From the NCBI GenBank assembly GCA_023565505.1, contig JAIMBI010000027.1, positions 1 to 46,604 of the forward strand: 46,604 nt of DNA, written 5' to 3'. This DNA comes from Actinomycetes bacterium (lineage in GTDB: Bacteria > Bacillota > Sulfobacillia > Sulfobacillales > JAIMBI01). Positions 32,666-41,492 of this stretch are shown in pieces. The notes beneath the pieces are model-generated. The model ran no database searches. It was not told the DNA's origin and saw only the letters and a program-made list of their open reading frames with translations. Positions within the stretch are counted from its first letter, which is position 1. Every line of letters starts with the position of its first letter. Both the position numbers and the translations under genes were made by a program.

Positions 32666-34309
32666 CTACATCGTCTCCGGGATGCGCACGCCGATGAGTC
32701 CTGCCGCCCGCTCCAGGACGATGAGCACGGCTTCCGCCAGGGCCAGCCGGGCCGCCTCGACCTCCGGCGCCTCGCCCAGGATGCGGTTGAAGCGGTAGAA
32801 CGTGTGGAAATGCGAAGCCAGATCCAGGAGGTAGCGGGCGACGAGATGAGGTCCGCGCAGGCGGGCGGCCTCGCGCACCACCTCGGGAAAGCGCGCCAGG
32901 TCGACCAGGAGCGCCCGTTCCGTGGGGTCCGTCAGCGGGGCGAGATCCGGTTCCGGCGGCACGGCTCCCGCCCGGCGGAGCAACGAGTGGATGCGCGCCC
33001 CGGCGTATTGGATGTAATAGACGGGATTGGCCTGGGTCTTCAGCTGGGCCAGATTGAGGTCGAAGTCCACCGGCGTGTCCGGCGCCCGCTCCACGAAGAA
33101 GTACCGCGCCGCGTCGACCCCGGTCTCGTCCAGGACCTCCTCCAGGGTGACGAACGCCCCGCCCCGCTTGGACATCCGCACCGGCTCACCGTCGCGCAGC
33201 AGGCGCACCAGCTGCACGATGATGATCTCCAGCTGCCCGCCCCGCCCGGTCAACGCCTCCACGATGGCCCGGATGCGTCCCACGTAGCCGTGGTGGTCGG
33301 GCCCGAGAAGATCGATGAGCAGGTCGTAGCCCCGGGCGAACTTGTCCCGGTGATACGCGGCGTCGGGCACCAGGTAGGTGTACTCGCCGTCCGACTTCAC
33401 CAGTACGCGGTCCTTGTCGTCGCCGAACCGCGTCGAGCAGAACCAGAGGGCGCCGTCTTCCTCCCGGACCAGGCCCCGGGCCCGGAGTTCCGCGACCACC
33501 GCCTCGGGGGCGCCGGCCTCGCGCAGCGCCCGTTCCTCGGTCCAGTGGTCGAACGTGACGCCGAAGCGGCGCAGCACCGCCTCGTGCTCGGCCCGGAGCC
33601 GGTCCGCCGCCCAGGCCCCCAGCGCCTGGTAGTCGGGCGCGGCCGGAGGGCCGACCTCCGCGAGATAGGCGCGGGCCAAGTCCTTGACGTACGCGCCGGG
33701 GTACACCCCCTCCGGCCAGGACGACTCCACCTCGACGCCCCGGAGTTCCTCCAGGCGGAGCCACAGCGCCTGACCCAGCCGTTGGATCTGCACGCCCGCG
33801 TTGTTGACGTAGTACTCCCGGTCCACCCGGTACCCGCACCACTCCAGGAGGCGCGCCAGGGCGTCGCCGAGGGCCGCGGCCCGCCCGTTGACCGCCACCA
33901 GCGGCCCGGTAGGGTTGGCCGAGACGAACTCCAACAGCACGCGTCGCCCGCCGCCCAGCGCCGACCGGCCGAAGTCGGCGCGGCCCGCGCGCACGTCGGC
34001 CACGACGCCCTGGAGCCACGGCGTGGATAGGGTCACGTTGAGGAACCCCGGACCGGCGGCCTCCACCCGCTCGACCTCGGGCAAGGCCGGCCACCGGGCG
34101 GCCAGCGCCGCCGCGATGGCCTGGGGCGGCCGGCGGAGGTGCCGGGCCGCCCGCAGGGCGGCGTTCGTCGTGAGGTCCCCGTGGCCGGCTTCCGTCGGCT
34201 CCGTGACCTCGACCGTCACGGCGCCCGCCGGCACGCCCTCGGCCGCGAGCCCGTCGGCCACGACCGCGGCAATGCGTTCGCGCGCCGCCGTCCACCGATC
34301 CGCCGCCAT
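32666..34309 (-). CDS. argS: Arginyl-tRNA synthetase
   Basis: 547 residues with the ArgRS order: N-terminal Add-1 domain, catalytic Rossmann fold, and anticodon-binding alpha-helical domain (YYIQYAGARIHSLLRRAG and onward). The KMSKS loop reads VRMSKRGGAFV. The HIGH region reads SANPTGPLVAVNGRAAALGD, where most bacteria have LHVGHGR, so both His are replaced. Everything around it is conserved, including EYYVNNAGVQIQRLG, so I take it as an active, divergent subfamily, not a dead copy. The ATG at 34309 has GGAGGAGG eight bases upstream. It is the last gene of the polyamine operon. Confidence 0.95.
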   Translation of the reverse strand: MAADRWTAARERIAAVVADGLAAEGVPAGAVTVEVTEPTEAGHGDLTTNAALRAARHLRRPPQAIAAALAARWPALPEVERVEAAGPGFLNVTLSTPWLQGVVADVRAGRADFGRSALGGGRRVLLEFVSANPTGPLVAVNGRAAALGDALARLLEWCGYRVDREYYVNNAGVQIQRLGQALWLRLEELRGVEVESSWPEGVYPGAYVKDLARAYLAEVGPPAAPDYQALGAWAADRLRAEHEAVLRRFGVTFDHWTEERALREAGAPEAVVAELRARGLVREEDGALWFCSTRFGDDKDRVLVKSDGEYTYLVPDAAYHRDKFARGYDLLIDLLGPDHHGYVGRIRAIVEALTGRGGQLEIIIVQLVRLLRDGEPVRMSKRGGAFVTLEEVLDETGVDAARYFFVERAPDTPVDFDLNLAQLKTQANPVYYIQYAGARIHSLLRRAGAVPPEPDLAPLTDPTERALLVDLARFPEVVREAARLRGPHLVARYLLDLASHFHTFYRFNRILGEAPEVEAARLALAEAVLIVLERAAGLIGVRIPETM

Positions 34310-34334
34310 CGGCCCCGCCTCCTCCGTCACCGTC

Positions 34335-35195
34335 TCACCGCCCCGCGACCGCGAGGGCGAACTCCCGCACCAGCTTGGCCGCCACCAGGGCCGTGCGCTG
34401 CGACGTGTCGTGGAGCGGCATCGTCTCGACCACGTCGATGCCCACGACCTCCACGTCCCGGAACAGCGCCGCCGCCTCGAACGCCTCCCCGGCGGTGATC
34501 CCCCCCGGCTCGGGCGTCCCCGTCCCGGGCAGAAACGCCGGGTCGATGACGTCCACGTCGAACGTCACGTAGACCGGCCGTCCGGCCCAGGCGGCGCGAG
34601 CCGCCCGGAGCGGCTCGACCACGGCGTCGGGAAACGTGCGGGCGTGGGCGGCGGCGAAGGCCCACTCCTCCGCCGTCCCGGAGCGGATGCCGAACTGGAA
34701 CAGGCGCCCGTCGCCCACCAGCTCCCACACCCGGCGCAGCACGGTGGCATGGGACAGCCGTTCGCCGAGGTACGTGTCGCGGAGGTCCGCATGGGCGTCG
34801 AAATGCGCCACCACCAAGTCCGGCCAGCGCTCCAAGGCCGCCCGGACCAGCGGCAGGGTGACCAGGTGCTCCCCGCCAAGGGCGATCCACCGCTTGCCGT
34901 CGGCCAGGAACCGACGCGCCGCCGCCTCCGCGGCGGCCAGGCTCGCCGCCACGTTGCCGAGCGGCAGCTCCAGATCCCCGGCGTCGTGCACCGCCGCGGC
35001 GGCCAGGTCGCGGCCGAGCCGCGGCGAATACGTCTCCAGGTTCCACGACGCCTCCCGGATGCGCGGCGGGCCGAACCGCGACCCCGGCTGGAAGGACGCG
35101 GTCCCGTCGAAGGGCACGCCGAACAGGACCCAGGCGGCCTGCTCGTAGGGGGCGTCGCAGCCGAGGAACCGCCCTGCCCGGACGAAACCGGTCAA
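34335..35195 (-). CDS. speB: Agmatinase (ureohydrolase)
   Basis: 286 residues of the arginase/agmatinase family. The two-manganese site is complete: GGEHLVTL (His), VVAHFDAHADLRD (Asp-x-His-x-Asp) and YVTFDVDVIDPAF (Asp-x-Asp). SHATVLRRV is typical of agmatinase. It splits urea from agmatine to give putrescine; in thermophiles the same family can act on N1-aminopropylagmatine to give spermidine. Its start overlaps the stop of speE by 4 bases (ATGA), which indicates coupling, and the decarboxylase upstream makes agmatine. Confidence 0.95.
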   Translation of the reverse strand: MTGFVRAGRFLGCDAPYEQAAWVLFGVPFDGTASFQPGSRFGPPRIREASWNLETYSPRLGRDLAAAAVHDAGDLELPLGNVAASLAAAEAAARRFLADGKRWIALGGEHLVTLPLVRAALERWPDLVVAHFDAHADLRDTYLGERLSHATVLRRVWELVGDGRLFQFGIRSGTAEEWAFAAAHARTFPDAVVEPLRAARAAWAGRPVYVTFDVDVIDPAFLPGTGTPEPGGITAGEAFEAAALFRDVEVVGIDVVETMPLHDTSQRTALVAAKLVREFALAVAGR

Positions 35196-36022
35196 CGGGT
35201 CAGCTCCTCCACCATGGGCGGCAGGACGAAGGCCGCCTCCTGGACGGCCGGGGTCCAGTAGCGGGTGGCGAAGCGGGCCACGTCCGGCCGCGGCCGCGGG
35301 GGGCGCGGCCCCTTGCTGCCGAAGCCGAAGGTCCAGAGCCCGGTGGGATACGTGGCCACGGCGGCCGTGTACAGCGACACCACGGGGAAAACCGCTCGGA
35401 GTCCCCGCTGCACCCGCCGGACCAGCTCCGGCTCCAGAAGCGGCGACTCCGACTGCGCCACGAGGATGCCGTCCGGGCCAAGGGCCGCCGCCACCGAACG
35501 GTAGAACGGCTCGCCGAACAGGTTCTCCGCCGGCCCCACCGGATCCGTGGAGTCCACGATGATGACGTCGAAGTCCCGGGCTTCCTCGGCCACCCAGCGG
35601 ATGCCGTCGGTCACGTGGATCGTCACCCGGGGATCGTCGAGGCCGGCGGCGATGGCGGGAAAGAAGCGACGCGAGGCGGCGATGACCCGCTCGTCGATCT
35701 CCACCAGGTGCGCCTCTTCGACCTCCGGGTGCTTCAAGATCTCCCGGATGGCGCCCCCGTCGCCTCCGCCGATGACCGCCACCCGGCGCGGGCGGGGGTG
35801 GATGCTCAGAGGAACGTGGGCGATCATCTCATGGTAGACGAACTCGTCCCGCTCCGTCGTCTGGATCGCCCCGTCGAGGATCAGGACCCGGCCGTAGGCG
35901 TCGGTGTCGACCACCAGCAACTCCTGGTAGGGCGTCTTCTCCTCCCACAGGACCGCCTTCACCCGGAGCGAGAGCTTGACGTCGTCGGTCTGCCACTCCG
36001 AAAACCAGACTTCCCGCCCCAT
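35192..36022 (-). CDS. speE: Spermidine synthase (polyamine aminopropyltransferase)
   Basis: 276 residues. It transfers the aminopropyl group of decarboxylated S-adenosylmethionine to putrescine or agmatine. VAVIGGGDGGAIREILKHP is the nucleotide-binding motif, AHLVEIDERVIAASRRFFP follows, and IIVDSTDPVGPAENLF contains the catalytic Asp and the DPxGPA signature. ILDGAIQTTERDEFVYHEM is the amine pocket. The ATG at 36022 begins three bases after the decarboxylase stop. SAM decarboxylase (speD), which must supply the donor, is not in the window. Confidence 0.96.
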   Translation of the reverse strand: MGREVWFSEWQTDDVKLSLRVKAVLWEEKTPYQELLVVDTDAYGRVLILDGAIQTTERDEFVYHEMIAHVPLSIHPRPRRVAVIGGGDGGAIREILKHPEVEEAHLVEIDERVIAASRRFFPAIAAGLDDPRVTIHVTDGIRWVAEEARDFDVIIVDSTDPVGPAENLFGEPFYRSVAAALGPDGILVAQSESPLLEPELVRRVQRGLRAVFPVVSLYTAAVATYPTGLWTFGFGSKGPRPPRPRPDVARFATRYWTPAVQEAAFVLPPMVEELTR

Positions 36023-36024
36023 GA

Positions 36025-36486
36025 CTACCCCCACAGGGCGACGGCCGCGAGGGCGCAGCCCACGTTGCGCACCCGGTGCTCGACCGCCCGGATCTTGACC
36101 ACCTTGAGGGCCCGGCCCCGCGTCTCGAAGGCCTCCTCCAGCATGGCGCGGACTTCCGCCTCCGCCTCGGCGCGGGTACACCGCCCGGAGAACTCCATGA
36201 TGACGCCGTACTCGTCGGGATCCCCGATCCCGACGCCCACCGCCGCGGCGATGACCTCCCCCTCCACGTCCGAGGTGATGCTGCCGTAGGCCGTCGGCGT
36301 GAGGGAGCCCGGCGTCGCCTCCACCCGGTCGGCCTCCACGGCCGCCGGCGGCAGGATGGAGCTCACGCGGATCAGGTTCAAGTTGCCGATACCGGCCGCC
36401 AACAGGGCGTGGTCGAAGGCGTTGAGACGGGTCCGCCCCTCCGCCGTGCCCGCGACCAGGGTGTATCTCTGCGGTGTTGCCAGCAA
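36025..36486 (-). CDS. pdaD: Pyruvoyl-dependent arginine decarboxylase
   Basis: 153 residues of the PvlArgDC family. LIRVSSILPP contains the Ser-Ser bond that is cut autocatalytically to give the beta chain and the pyruvoyl group on the alpha chain. NLNLIRVSS, GVGIGDPDEYGVIMEFSG and ALKVVKIRAVEHRVRNVGCA are typical. It converts arginine to agmatine and so starts the polyamine route. The start is TTG at 36486, seven bases after GAGGAGGG; no ATG gives a family-like N-terminus (the open frame from 36579 crosses the promoter). Confidence 0.93.
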   Translation of the reverse strand: MLATPQRYTLVAGTAEGRTRLNAFDHALLAAGIGNLNLIRVSSILPPAAVEADRVEATPGSLTPTAYGSITSDVEGEVIAAAVGVGIGDPDEYGVIMEFSGRCTRAEAEAEVRAMLEEAFETRGRALKVVKIRAVEHRVRNVGCALAAVALWG

Positions 36487-36525
36487 TCTGCGCCCTCCTC
36501 GGCGGCCCCCAAAAATTCCGGACCA

Positions 36526-36554
36526 ATTATATAGGGTGGACCTGTCCCCCGCAA
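36526..36554 (-). promoter_or_regulatory. Promoter of the polyamine/argS operon
   Basis: On the minus strand TTGCGG (36549-36554), a 17-base spacer and a perfect TATAAT (36526-36531) make a near-consensus sigma-A promoter 40 bases before the TTG start of the decarboxylase gene. It is one of very few AT-rich patches here. The divergent PBP1A gene starts 52 bases on the other side. Confidence 0.75.
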
Positions 36555-36605
36555 CGGCGCATGGCGCCGCGGCCCGCACCGCATGCTACCCGGGGAGGAG
36601 TGACC

Positions 36606-38690
36606 ATGCGCAGGCGGGAACGGTTCGGGCGACGGCTTCCCTGGTATCGCCGCCTCGCCGCCCGGATCGCCGGCGCCGCCGCCGGGGCGAGTCTGCCCGT
36701 CCTGGTGCTGGGCGGTCTGGCGGTCGCGGTGCCCGGCGTGTGGCTCGCCCTGCCGCCGCCGTCGCTCCCCGCCGACACCCTCGTCTACGCGAAAAACGGC
36801 GCGCTCCTGGCCACTCTCTACGGGGCGGAGAACCGCATCCCCGTCCCCCACGACGCCATTCCCGACGTGATGCGCAATGCCGTGGTGGCCATCGAGGACG
36901 ACCGCTACTACGAGGAGCCCGACGTGGACCCGGTCGCCATCCTGCGGGCGGTGGTGACCGACGTCTCGGCGGGGCGGATCCTCCAAGGCGGGTCCACCAT
37001 CACCCAGCAGCTGGCCAAGAACCTCTACCTGTCCCCGGAGCGGACCATCGGGCGCAAGCTGGCCGAGCTGGTCATCACGCTGAAGCTCGGCAGCCGTTAC
37101 TCCAAGGCCGAGATCCTGGACATGTACCTGAACGACGTCTACTTCGGGGAGGGCGCGTGGGGCGTCGAGGCGGCGAGCCAGGTCTACTTCGGCCACAGCG
37201 CCCGGACGCTCACCCTGCCCGAGGCGGCGCTGCTGGCCGGGCTGGTCAACGCGCCCAGCGCCGACGACCCGCTGGTCCACCCTCAGGCGGCCCGGGCCCG
37301 CCGCAACGAGGTGCTGGCGCGGATGGCCGCGCTGGGCTACATCAGCCCCGCGGCCGCCCGGTTGGCCCAGGCGGCACCGCTGGGGCTCAAGCCGCCCGGC
37401 CCGGTGCCGAACCTCGCCCCCTACTTCGTGCACTACGTCGAGGACACCCTGTCCCGGGCGAGCCCCCGGCTCGCCGCGCTGCTCCGCACCGGCGGCCTCC
37501 GGATCACCACCACCCTGAGCCTCAAGGCGCAACGGGCGGCGGACCAGGCGATGGCCACGGCCATGCCGCCCGGCACGCCCGTGCACGGCGTGGTGGAGCC
37601 GGAGGGAGCCGTGGTGGGGCTCGACCCGGCCACAGGCGCCGTGCTGGCCATGGTCGGCGGCCGCAACTACGCCGCCTCCCCGTTCAACCGGGCCACCCGG
37701 GCCCTGCGCCAGCCCGGGTCGGCCTTCAAGTACTTCGTCTACACCGCCGCGGTGGCCGCCGGGTATCCTCCCTCGACGGTCAAGGTCTCGGCCCCGGTCG
37801 CCTTCCCGGACGGACACGGGGGCACCTACGTCCCGCACAACTTCGGCGACGTCTACAACGGGCCGCTGACCATGCGCCGGGCCATCGCCCTCTCCGACGA
37901 CATCGTCGCCCTGAAGTGGGCCGACACCCTCGGTCCGGCCCGCATCAACGCCCTGGCGCGGAGCTTGGGAATCTCGACCCCGCTTCCGGACAACCTGACG
38001 ACCGCCCTGGGGTCGGGATCCGTCAGCCCGCTCAACCTGGCCCAGGCGCTCTGCCCCCTGGCCAACGGCGGCTTCCGGGTGACCCCCTACGCGGTGGTCC
38101 GGGTGACCGACGCCGACGGCCGGGTCATCTACCGGGGGTCGCCGCACCGCGTCCGGGTCATCACCCCCCAGGTGGCCTACGTCGTGGACCAACTGTTCAC
38201 GGCCCCGCTCCAAGCGGCGGACGGCACGGCCCACGACCTCACGGGGGTGATGTGGCGGCCCGCCGACGCGAAGACCGGGACCTCGTCCCGGCAGCGGGAC
38301 GCGTGGCTCGCCGGCTTCACGCCCCAGCTGGTCGGCGTGGTGTGGGTCGGCAACGACGACGACACCCCCATCTACATGACCGGTGACCAAGCGGCCGGTC
38401 CGGTGTGGGCCCAGTTCATGGCCCGCGCGCTGGCGGGGCTCCCCGTGGCGCGGTTCTCCGCCCCGCCGCACATCGTCTGGCGCCGCATCTGCGAGCGGAC
38501 CGGCCTCTTGGCCAACGGCTGCTGCACCGCCTACCGGGAGGTCTTCATCGCCGGCCACGTCCCGACCCGTGTCAGCCCGGGATGCGGGAGCGGCGGCCCG
38601 AACCCCGCCCCGGGGGCGGACGACGGACCGGGCGGAGCGGGCTCCCCGACCGACATCCTGCGCCGCATCCTCCGGGCCCTCTCCCCCTGA
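36606..38690 (+). CDS. Class A penicillin-binding protein (PBP1A type)
   Basis: 694 residues: a short basic tail, one transmembrane anchor (about 25-50), a GT51 glycosyltransferase and a transpeptidase. The GT51 part has AIEDDRYYEEPDVDP with the catalytic Glu near 96 (the usual HxGVD neighbour is changed) and GGSTITQQLAKNLYLSPERT. The transpeptidase has the active Ser in PGSAFKYF near 370 and DAKTGTSSRQRDAWLAGF near 555. The second motif reads ALSDDIVALKW, so SxN is SDD. The C-terminus has a short Cys-containing (GCC, PGCGSG) and Gly/Pro-rich tail. It polymerises and cross-links peptidoglycan outside the membrane. ATG 36606 follows GGGGAGGAG. Confidence 0.95.
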   Translation: MRRRERFGRRLPWYRRLAARIAGAAAGASLPVLVLGGLAVAVPGVWLALPPPSLPADTLVYAKNGALLATLYGAENRIPVPHDAIPDVMRNAVVAIEDDRYYEEPDVDPVAILRAVVTDVSAGRILQGGSTITQQLAKNLYLSPERTIGRKLAELVITLKLGSRYSKAEILDMYLNDVYFGEGAWGVEAASQVYFGHSARTLTLPEAALLAGLVNAPSADDPLVHPQAARARRNEVLARMAALGYISPAAARLAQAAPLGLKPPGPVPNLAPYFVHYVEDTLSRASPRLAALLRTGGLRITTTLSLKAQRAADQAMATAMPPGTPVHGVVEPEGAVVGLDPATGAVLAMVGGRNYAASPFNRATRALRQPGSAFKYFVYTAAVAAGYPPSTVKVSAPVAFPDGHGGTYVPHNFGDVYNGPLTMRRAIALSDDIVALKWADTLGPARINALARSLGISTPLPDNLTTALGSGSVSPLNLAQALCPLANGGFRVTPYAVVRVTDADGRVIYRGSPHRVRVITPQVAYVVDQLFTAPLQAADGTAHDLTGVMWRPADAKTGTSSRQRDAWLAGFTPQLVGVVWVGNDDDTPIYMTGDQAAGPVWAQFMARALAGLPVARFSAPPHIVWRRICERTGLLANGCCTAYREVFIAGHVPTRVSPGCGSGGPNPAPGADDGPGGAGSPTDILRRILRALSP

Positions 38691-38715
38691 GGCGGCACCG
38701 GTGTGTACATAGTTC

Positions 38716-38745
38716 TTGACACCGGCGTTCGACGTTTTTTACGTT
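38716..38745 (+). promoter_or_regulatory. Candidate promoter of the molybdate/tungstate ABC operon
   Basis: TTGACA (38716-38721) is a perfect -35. The best -10 is TACGTT (38740-38745) after 18 bases, within a T-rich run. ACGT-TTTT-ACGT (38732-38744) overlaps the -10 and could be a regulator site. The operon's own HTH regulator is its last gene. Confidence 0.5.
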
Positions 38746-38802
38746 GGGAGCGTGTCCCTCCCCGCTTCGCGGGGCTATCCCATCGTGAACGGAGGATGCG
38801 CG

Positions 38803-39753
38803 GTGTCCCGTCCCCGCTTCGTCGGCGCGGCCGCCGCGGCGCTGGGCGGCCTGGCCCTGCTGGCCGGCTGCGGTGCCGCCGCCCCCACCGTGTCGGTCGC
38901 CTACGCCGGCTCCCTCGCCGCGCTCATGGACCAGCAACTCGGTCCCGCCTTCACCCGCGCCACGCACGTCGCCTACCAGGGGCGCGGCGGCGGGTCCTTC
39001 GGCTTGGCGCAGGAGATCGCGTCGGGCACCGTCCCCGCGGACGTGTTCTTCAGCATGGGGACCGCCCCGCTCGACGCCCTGCGGTCGAAGACCACCTGGG
39101 CGGTCGAGTTCGCGACCTCGCCCCTGGTGGTGGCGTACAACCCCAAGAGCCCGTACGCGCCGGAGCTGGACCAGATCCGGGAGGGCCGGCGGCCGATCCA
39201 GGACCTCTTCAGCCTCATGGCCCGGCCCGGCTTCCACCTTGGCCGCACCAACCCGGCCACGGACCCCCAGGGGCGGGCCTTCTACCTCATGGTGGAACTG
39301 GCGCAACAGCTCTACCACCTGCCCGACGGGACGGCCCGCCGGATCCTCGGCCCGCCCGACAATCCGCGCCAGGTGTTCTCCGAAACGGGTATCCTGAGCC
39401 AACTGGAGGCCGGGGCCCTGGACGCGTCGAGCGCGTTCCTGCCCGAGGCGGTGGAGCGGCACCTGCCCTACATCGCCCTGCCCAACGCCCTCAACTTCGC
39501 GGATCCGGCCGACGCCCCCCTGTACGCGCAGGCCTCGCTCACCCTGCCCCACGCGGGCACCGTGCGGGGCGCGCCCTTGGCCGTGGCCGCCACCGTCCTC
39601 GACCACAGCCGACTCGGCCTCCGGTTCCTGAGCTACGCCCTCTCGCCGGCCGGGCGCCGGATCTTCGAACGGGACGGCTACCGCTGGATCCCCTTCTCCT
39701 ACTGGGGCAACGCGGCGGCGGTCCCGGCCGCCATCCGCCGTGAGTCGCCCTGA
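38803..39753 (+). CDS. Molybdate/tungstate ABC transporter substrate-binding lipoprotein
   Basis: 316 residues by the GTG at 38803, which has GGAGG upstream. The signal ends in the lipobox LLAGC, so it is a lipoprotein outside the membrane. The mature start VSVAYAGSLAALMDQQLGPA and GRGGGSFGLAQEIASGTVPADVFF (split across two strands of the fold) match the WtpA/ModA-type oxyanion-binding proteins, as does DASSAFLPEAV late in the chain. With the permease and ATPase that follow it should import tungstate or molybdate; the two cannot be told apart by eye. It overlaps the permease start by 14 bases. Confidence 0.88.
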   Translation: MSRPRFVGAAAAALGGLALLAGCGAAAPTVSVAYAGSLAALMDQQLGPAFTRATHVAYQGRGGGSFGLAQEIASGTVPADVFFSMGTAPLDALRSKTTWAVEFATSPLVVAYNPKSPYAPELDQIREGRRPIQDLFSLMARPGFHLGRTNPATDPQGRAFYLMVELAQQLYHLPDGTARRILGPPDNPRQVFSETGILSQLEAGALDASSAFLPEAVERHLPYIALPNALNFADPADAPLYAQASLTLPHAGTVRGAPLAVAATVLDHSRLGLRFLSYALSPAGRRIFERDGYRWIPFSYWGNAAAVPAAIRRESP

Positions 39754-40483
39754 CGGCCCCGGCGCCGTGGCCTGGGCCGGGGTCCTCGGCGGACTTTTGG
39801 TCCTGCCCGTGCTCCTGCTCTTCGCGGAGGCGGCGCGGCACGGCACCTGGCCGCCCGTTCCCGTGTCCGCGTGGACGGCCACGTCCCTCGCCGCGTCGGC
39901 CCTGGCGCTCGGGATCACGGTCGCGGGCGGGACGCCGCTGGCCTGGTATCTGGCGCGCCTCGGCGGGCGCGGCCGGCTGACGGCCGAGCTGGTGTTGTCG
40001 GGGCCGCTGCTCCTGCCTCCCCTGGTCCTCGGGCTGGTCCTGGCCTACGTGCTCGGCCCGGAGCGGTTCCCCCACCTGGGCTGGGACAATACCTTCGCCG
40101 GCCTGGTGGTCGCGGAGGTGTACGAGGCCGCCCCGTACTACGTCTTCGTCGCCTGGGCGGCGCTCGGCGGCGTGGCCCCGGCCTACTGGGACGCGGCCGC
40201 CACCCTGGGGTTCGCGCCGACCCGCACCCTGTTCCAGGTGGCCCTGCCCCTGGCCGCGCCCGAACTCGCCGTGGGCGCGGCCATGGCCTGGAGCCGGGCG
40301 ATGGGGGCGTTCGGCGCGCCCATCGTGCTGAGCTACCATCCCATGGGGCTGCCCGTGGGAATCTGGGTCACCCTGGAGGAGTTCGGCCTCTCCGCGGCCT
40401 TGCCCTTGGCGCTGCTGCTCGTGGCCGTGGCCTGGCCGCTGCCCCTGGCCGCGTTGGGGTGGGCCCGCCGTGCTGCGCGTTGA
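39740..40483 (+). CDS. Molybdate/tungstate ABC transporter permease
   Basis: 247 residues, about six transmembrane helices. The cytoplasmic EAA-type loop reads AATLGFAPTRTLFQVALPLA, followed by AMAWSRAMGAFGAP, as in ModB/WtpB. The first helix (VLGGLLVLPVLLLFAEAA) and LLLPPLVLGLVLAYVLG are typical. The GTG at 39740 lies inside the end of the binding-protein gene, and its own end overlaps the ATPase gene by 14 bases, so the three are translationally coupled. Confidence 0.9.
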   Translation: MSRPDGPGAVAWAGVLGGLLVLPVLLLFAEAARHGTWPPVPVSAWTATSLAASALALGITVAGGTPLAWYLARLGGRGRLTAELVLSGPLLLPPLVLGLVLAYVLGPERFPHLGWDNTFAGLVVAEVYEAAPYYVFVAWAALGGVAPAYWDAAATLGFAPTRTLFQVALPLAAPELAVGAAMAWSRAMGAFGAPIVLSYHPMGLPVGIWVTLEEFGLSAALPLALLLVAVAWPLPLAALGWARRAAR

Positions 40484-41492
40484 CCTGACGGCGACGGCCG
40501 GGGGCAGCACCCGGGTCCGGGCGGCCTGGGAACAGGCGCCCGGCACGGTGACCGCCCTGTTCGGCCCGTCCGGCGCCGGCAAGACGACCCTCATCCGGGC
40601 CGTGACGGGTCTCGTGGAGACGGTGGGGACGGTGCGCTGGCAGGACCGGGAGATCGGGCGCCTGAAGCCCTGGGAGCGCCCCGTGGGCTACGTGGCCCAG
40701 GATCCGAGCCTCTTCCCCCACTGGACCGTCCGGCGCCAGATCGCGGAGGCGCGCCCGTCCCGGCGCTTCGACGCGGTCGCCCGGGACTGGGTCGCCCGGC
40801 TCGGCCTCGGCGACCTGCTCGACCGGCGCCCCGCCGCGCTGTCCGGGGGTCAGGCGCAGCGGGCGGCCCTCGCCCGGGCGCTGGCCCGCGAGCCCGAGAT
40901 CCTGCTGCTGGACGAGCCGTTCTCGGGCCTGGATCCCCTCTGGCGCCGGCGCGCGGGCGACCTGGTGGCCGCCTGGGCCGCCGCCGGTCGACGGGTGGTA
41001 CTCCTCTCCAGCCACGTCTGGGAAGAAGTGGAACGCCTGGCCGACCAGGTCCTCATCCTGGACGCGGGGACGCTCCTGGCCCAAGGCCGGCCCCAAGACC
41101 TCTTCCGCCGGCCGCCGGGGGCGGCGGTGGCCCGGCTCCTGGGCTACACCGCCCGGTTGGGCAGGTACGCCCTGCACCCCCGCCGGGCCGAGTGGACCCA
41201 CCCGGACCGCTGCCCCGTGCGGGTCACGGGGACGGTCCGGCGCCGCCGCCCCGCCGGGGACGGCTGGCTCGTCGAACTGGAGACCGCCGACGGTACGGTG
41301 GTGGAGGCGTACGCCGCCGACGACGCCCCGGCGGAGGGCGCGCCGGCGCGGGTCGGATTCTGGGCACCGGAGGTGGACGACGATGACGACGACCGCGGAT
41401 CGAATTCGGGCGCTCCGCCGGCAGCGCGGGCTCAGCGCGGCGGAACTGGCCCGGGCGGCGGGGATTTCCCGCCAGGCGCTGTTCGCGATTGA
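40470..41492 (+). CDS. Molybdate/tungstate ABC transporter ATP-binding protein
   Basis: 340 residues by frame. Walker A is GPSGAGKTT, the Q-loop is GYVAQDPSLFPHWTV, the signature is LSGGQAQRAALARALA, and Walker B is EILLLDEPFSGLDP, with the switch His in LLSSHVWEE. A TOBE-like regulatory region follows (VRVTGTVRRRRPAGDGWLVE to about 300). From VDDDDDDRGSNSG on, about 35 residues are Gly/Pro/Arg-rich and overlap the next gene by 110 bases. They are probably a by-product of the open frame, not a domain. It drives oxyanion import with the preceding permease. Confidence 0.92.
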   Translation: MLRVDLTATAGGSTRVRAAWEQAPGTVTALFGPSGAGKTTLIRAVTGLVETVGTVRWQDREIGRLKPWERPVGYVAQDPSLFPHWTVRRQIAEARPSRRFDAVARDWVARLGLGDLLDRRPAALSGGQAQRAALARALAREPEILLLDEPFSGLDPLWRRRAGDLVAAWAAAGRRVVLLSSHVWEEVERLADQVLILDAGTLLAQGRPQDLFRRPPGAAVARLLGYTARLGRYALHPRRAEWTHPDRCPVRVTGTVRRRRPAGDGWLVELETADGTVVEAYAADDAPAEGAPARVGFWAPEVDDDDDDRGSNSGAPPAARAQRGGTGPGGGDFPPGAVRD

